DNA from: Bacillota bacterium
GTDB lineage: Bacteria > Bacillota > Clostridia > Christensenellales > UMGS416
DNA: 5,620 nucleotides
Direction: 5' to 3'
NCBI GenBank assembly: GCA_023435705.1
Contig: JAEYRH010000010.1
Coordinates: 1 to 5,620 of the forward strand
Part shown: positions 3,660-5,620 of the stretch, piece after piece
Layout: each line of letters begins with the position of its first letter
Numbering within the stretch: the stretch's first letter is position 1
Position numbers and translations under genes: made by a program
The notes under the pieces: generated by a model
Seen by the model: the letters and a program-made list of their open reading frames with translations, nothing else
What the model was told of the DNA's origin: nothing
Databases searched by the model: none

Positions 3660-5620
3660 ATGGCAGGATGGTATGATAACACACACCCAATGGTAAACCC
3701 TGATATTAGGTATGGTCCACCTGGTCCTATGGGACCACAAGGACTGCCTGGTAGAGAAGGGCCTAAGGGTGAACAAGGAGAACGAGGCCCTCAAGGTCCT
3801 CAAGGAGAAATGGGTCCTGAAGGTCCTCAAGGCAGAACAGGTGCTCAAGGAGATATGGGCTACAAAGGAGATCGTGGGGAGCAAGGCCCTAAAGGCGACA
3901 CAGGAGCTAAGGGTGACAAAGGTGAGATGGGACCGCAAGGTGAGAGAGGCTTACAAGGTGAGCGTGGTCCTCAAGGTATCCAAGGTATCCAAGGTATTCA
4001 AGGTATAGTTGGTCCCGTAGGTCCTAAAGGGGACAAGGGAGATAAGGGTGATGTAGGTCCTAAGGGTGACAGCACTCAAGAACTTGTAGATAGTAGATTA
4101 GATTTCAATGGTAAAACTCACACCAGCTTATCTAATAGATTATCTGCTGACATGGGGTATGTTAGTGATAGATTTAATGAAGCAAGTCTTATGGCTTACA
4201 ATAGCCAGTTCGTAACAGCACCTAAGACTTTAGATGGAGTTACTAAAGAGTTAAAAGTTAAAGGGGAAACGCTCCAAAATATTTACCCACCTTTAGAAAG
4301 TAACAGTATTGTTAATGGAGCTACTATAACAAACGGCTATATTACTCTAACTGGAAACCAAGTTGATTATAAAACAGCGTTTGCAAAGAAAGACCTAATA
4401 AGGGTGAAGCCTCAAACTACTTACACAATGGTAATAGACGTTGTAGAAAATAGTATTGTCAATGTTGATGCAAGTGTCAACCAGTCTATAGTTTTACTTA
4501 ACACTAGTGGAGCTGACCCTACTTATTTTCAAGATACTATTACTTTACCTATTGGGTTTTTGGGAACTAAGGTTGTAAAGGTAACTACAAGAAGTGATTT
4601 TTCAGTAGTTAAGCAAGGTACTAGAGATTTTATATATCCTTCATCAGGAACAATAAAATACAGATATTGCATTTTTGAAGGTGACTACACTAACAAAGTT
4701 ATGCCTCCATTCATCGAAGGTATAAAGACAGTTGGTGAAGATAGTGGGAAGATTGAAGTTGTAAGTAGTGGTAAGAATTTATTTGATATAAATAAATTCG
4801 TTGAGAATTATCGTACTGCTTATAGCTTAAATGGAAACCAACTAAATGTTATTGCAACTGATAGTAGAACGGGTACAGATAATCTACACTTTATTAAATT
4901 AAAAAAGAATACTAATTACACACTATCAGTTGATAAATCTACAGGAGTAAGGATATACGAGAAAGGAACTTCTTCACCAAGAGGACAGATAACATCAAAT
5001 GTAGCGACATTTAAAACAAGTGATATAGAATTTTACGGTATAAAATTTGTAGAGTCATCAGATTTGCCTAAAGCATTAACTAATATTCAACTTGAAGAAG
5101 GTACTGTAGCAACATCTTATGAACCTTACAAAGAGTCTAAGATAACAATCCCTCTAACAGAACCACTTCGTAGTTTACCTAACGGTGTAGCTGATGAAAT
5201 AGACTTTGAGAATGGGAAACTAATTAGAAGAGTTGGTAAAATAGTTTTAAATGGGAGTGAGAATTGGAGTGCTCATAATAATACTCTTACAAATGTATTT
5301 TCTTTTGCAGGAGTAGTGACCCCACCTAACAAGGAATATAGTCCTGTAGTTTCAGATAAGTTTATCAATTTACCAGGCAATGAAGATATGGAACACATTA
5401 GAATGAGCGTGTCAACCACGATTGTAGTATTCATAGCTCGCTCAAAACTACCATCATTAGACGTATTAGGCTGCAGAGCTTATTTACAAGCTAACCCAGT
5501 TACAGTTTATTACGAGCTACTAACACCTGTAGAAACAGCTATAGCAATACCTACTAATCTTAGGACCTATGATGAACTTACGTATGTTTCTGTTAGAGAA
5601 ACTTTGGTACAACCTACTGT
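3660..5620 (+). CDS. Large collagen-like tail-fibre protein with tandem binding-type modules (3' truncated by window)
   Basis: The frame is open from ATG 3660 (AAAGGTGG at 3646-3653, six bases upstream) to the window end, giving at least 653 residues. Residues 1-18 are a short aromatic N-terminus, probably for attachment. Residues 19-138 are 40 unbroken Gly-X-Y triplets rich in Lys-Gly-Asp/Glu pairs. Residues 142-161 (LVDSRLDFNGKTHTSLSNRL) match the 'V-x-(A/S)-R-x-x-x-G-x-x-(Y/H)-x-(S/T)-L-x-x-R' linker common in Firmicutes phage baseplate and fibre proteins. Residues about 213-354 and 370-493 are two related modules, the second with KNLFDI and NIQLEEGTVATSYEPY, hallmarks of carbohydrate-binding-like beta sandwiches in such phages. 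From 502, PLRSLPNGVADEIDFENGKL and RRVGKIVLNG mark another recurrent Firmicutes phage tail module. The likely role is a trimeric fibre binding the host surface. Function of the end beyond the window cannot be judged. Confidence 0.85.
   Translation, partial: MAGWYDNTHPMVNPDIRYGPPGPMGPQGLPGREGPKGEQGERGPQGPQGEMGPEGPQGRTGAQGDMGYKGDRGEQGPKGDTGAKGDKGEMGPQGERGLQGERGPQGIQGIQGIQGIVGPVGPKGDKGDKGDVGPKGDSTQELVDSRLDFNGKTHTSLSNRLSADMGYVSDRFNEASLMAYNSQFVTAPKTLDGVTKELKVKGETLQNIYPPLESNSIVNGATITNGYITLTGNQVDYKTAFAKKDLIRVKPQTTYTMVIDVVENSIVNVDASVNQSIVLLNTSGADPTYFQDTITLPIGFLGTKVVKVTTRSDFSVVKQGTRDFIYPSSGTIKYRYCIFEGDYTNKVMPPFIEGIKTVGEDSGKIEVVSSGKNLFDINKFVENYRTAYSLNGNQLNVIATDSRTGTDNLHFIKLKKNTNYTLSVDKSTGVRIYEKGTSSPRGQITSNVATFKTSDIEFYGIKFVESSDLPKALTNIQLEEGTVATSYEPYKESKITIPLTEPLRSLPNGVADEIDFENGKLIRRVGKIVLNGSENWSAHNNTLTNVFSFAGVVTPPNKEYSPVVSDKFINLPGNEDMEHIRMSVSTTIVVFIARSKLPSLDVLGCRAYLQANPVTVYYELLTPVETAIAIPTNLRTYDELTYVSVRETLVQPT
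3714..4073 (+). repeat. Collagen-like Gly-X-Y repeat, 40 triplets
   Basis: Forty consecutive Gly-X-Y triplets (GPP to GDS) without a break. Charged triplets dominate (GDK, GER, GEQ, GEM, GDR) and Lys-Gly-Asp/Glu sequences recur, which are known to stabilise triple helices through interchain salt bridges without hydroxyproline. Proline is mostly CCT, in contrast to CCA in the two small collagen-like genes. The repeat also keeps other frames open, producing spurious reading frames on both strands. Confidence 0.92.
3972..4007 (+). repeat. Four tandem 9-base units CAAGGTATH within the collagen-like region
   Basis: Units at 3972-3980, 3981-3989, 3990-3998 and 3999-4007 read CAAGGTATC, CAAGGTATC, CAAGGTATT and CAAGGTATA. 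They encode Gln-Gly-Ile repeated, so the triple helix has a GIQ GIQ GIQ GIV run. Each unit is one triplet, so copy-number change would alter shaft length without shifting frame. Confidence 0.9.

Noticed and set aside
3600..3938. Open frame of 112 residues on the minus strand and a 98-residue frame at 3712-4008 on the plus strand
   Set aside because: Both are kept open by the 9-base Gly-X-Y repeat periodicity of the large fibre gene, lack proper ribosome binding sites and have low-complexity protein sequence.
4901..4907. In-frame slippery heptamer A AAA AAG in the large fibre gene, candidate for -1 frameshifting
   Set aside because: The -1 frame meets a stop within three codons, no clear downstream hairpin or stimulatory site is seen, and such A-runs are expected in AT-rich genes.

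Overview
The window is an AT-rich, fully co-oriented block of late structural genes from a tailed bacteriophage (or prophage). It very probably infects a low-GC Bacillota host, most likely clostridial or a gut relative. The grounds are the strong AGGAGG-type ribosome binding sites before nearly every gene, tight spacing or overlap, all genes on the + strand, and protein families typical of Firmicutes phage virions. No chromosomal gene, tRNA, CRISPR array or insertion sequence is visible.

Layout: (1) 1-651, C-terminal part of a major capsid protein that looks like the N4-gp56 family, with its 5' end outside the window; (2) 662-1054, a small coiled, charged protein that travels with the capsid gene; (3) a strong intrinsic terminator at 1062-1087; (4) 1101-1538, a probable head-tail adaptor/neck-type protein; (5) 1531-1872 and 1884-2369, two small proteins built alike, each with a four-cysteine head, exactly 13 collagen-like Gly-X-Y triplets and a short tail; (6) 2385-3188, a tail-fibre/receptor-binding type protein ending in a gp53-like C-terminal module; (7) 3201-3494 and 3496-3645, two small accessory genes, the second only 49 residues; (8) 3660-5620, a large collagen-like fibre protein running off the window, with 40 uninterrupted Gly-X-Y triplets followed by two related beta-sandwich-like modules. 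No stretch above 300 bases lacks a gene; the largest gap (1055-1100) holds the terminator and a ribosome binding site.

As a working picture, the first genes build the capsid and neck, and the rest encode surface fibres. Three separate collagen-like proteins in under 4 kb is the most striking feature. The two small ones share a Cys-rich head plus a Pro/Gln-rich helix. The large one uses a Lys/Asp/Glu-rich helix and ends in likely ligand-binding domains. The 161-residue collagen protein and the following 267-residue fibre are in the same frame and separated by only two stops, and together they look like the two halves of a once-continuous fibre. Product calls rest on recognising family motifs by eye; no database search was run.
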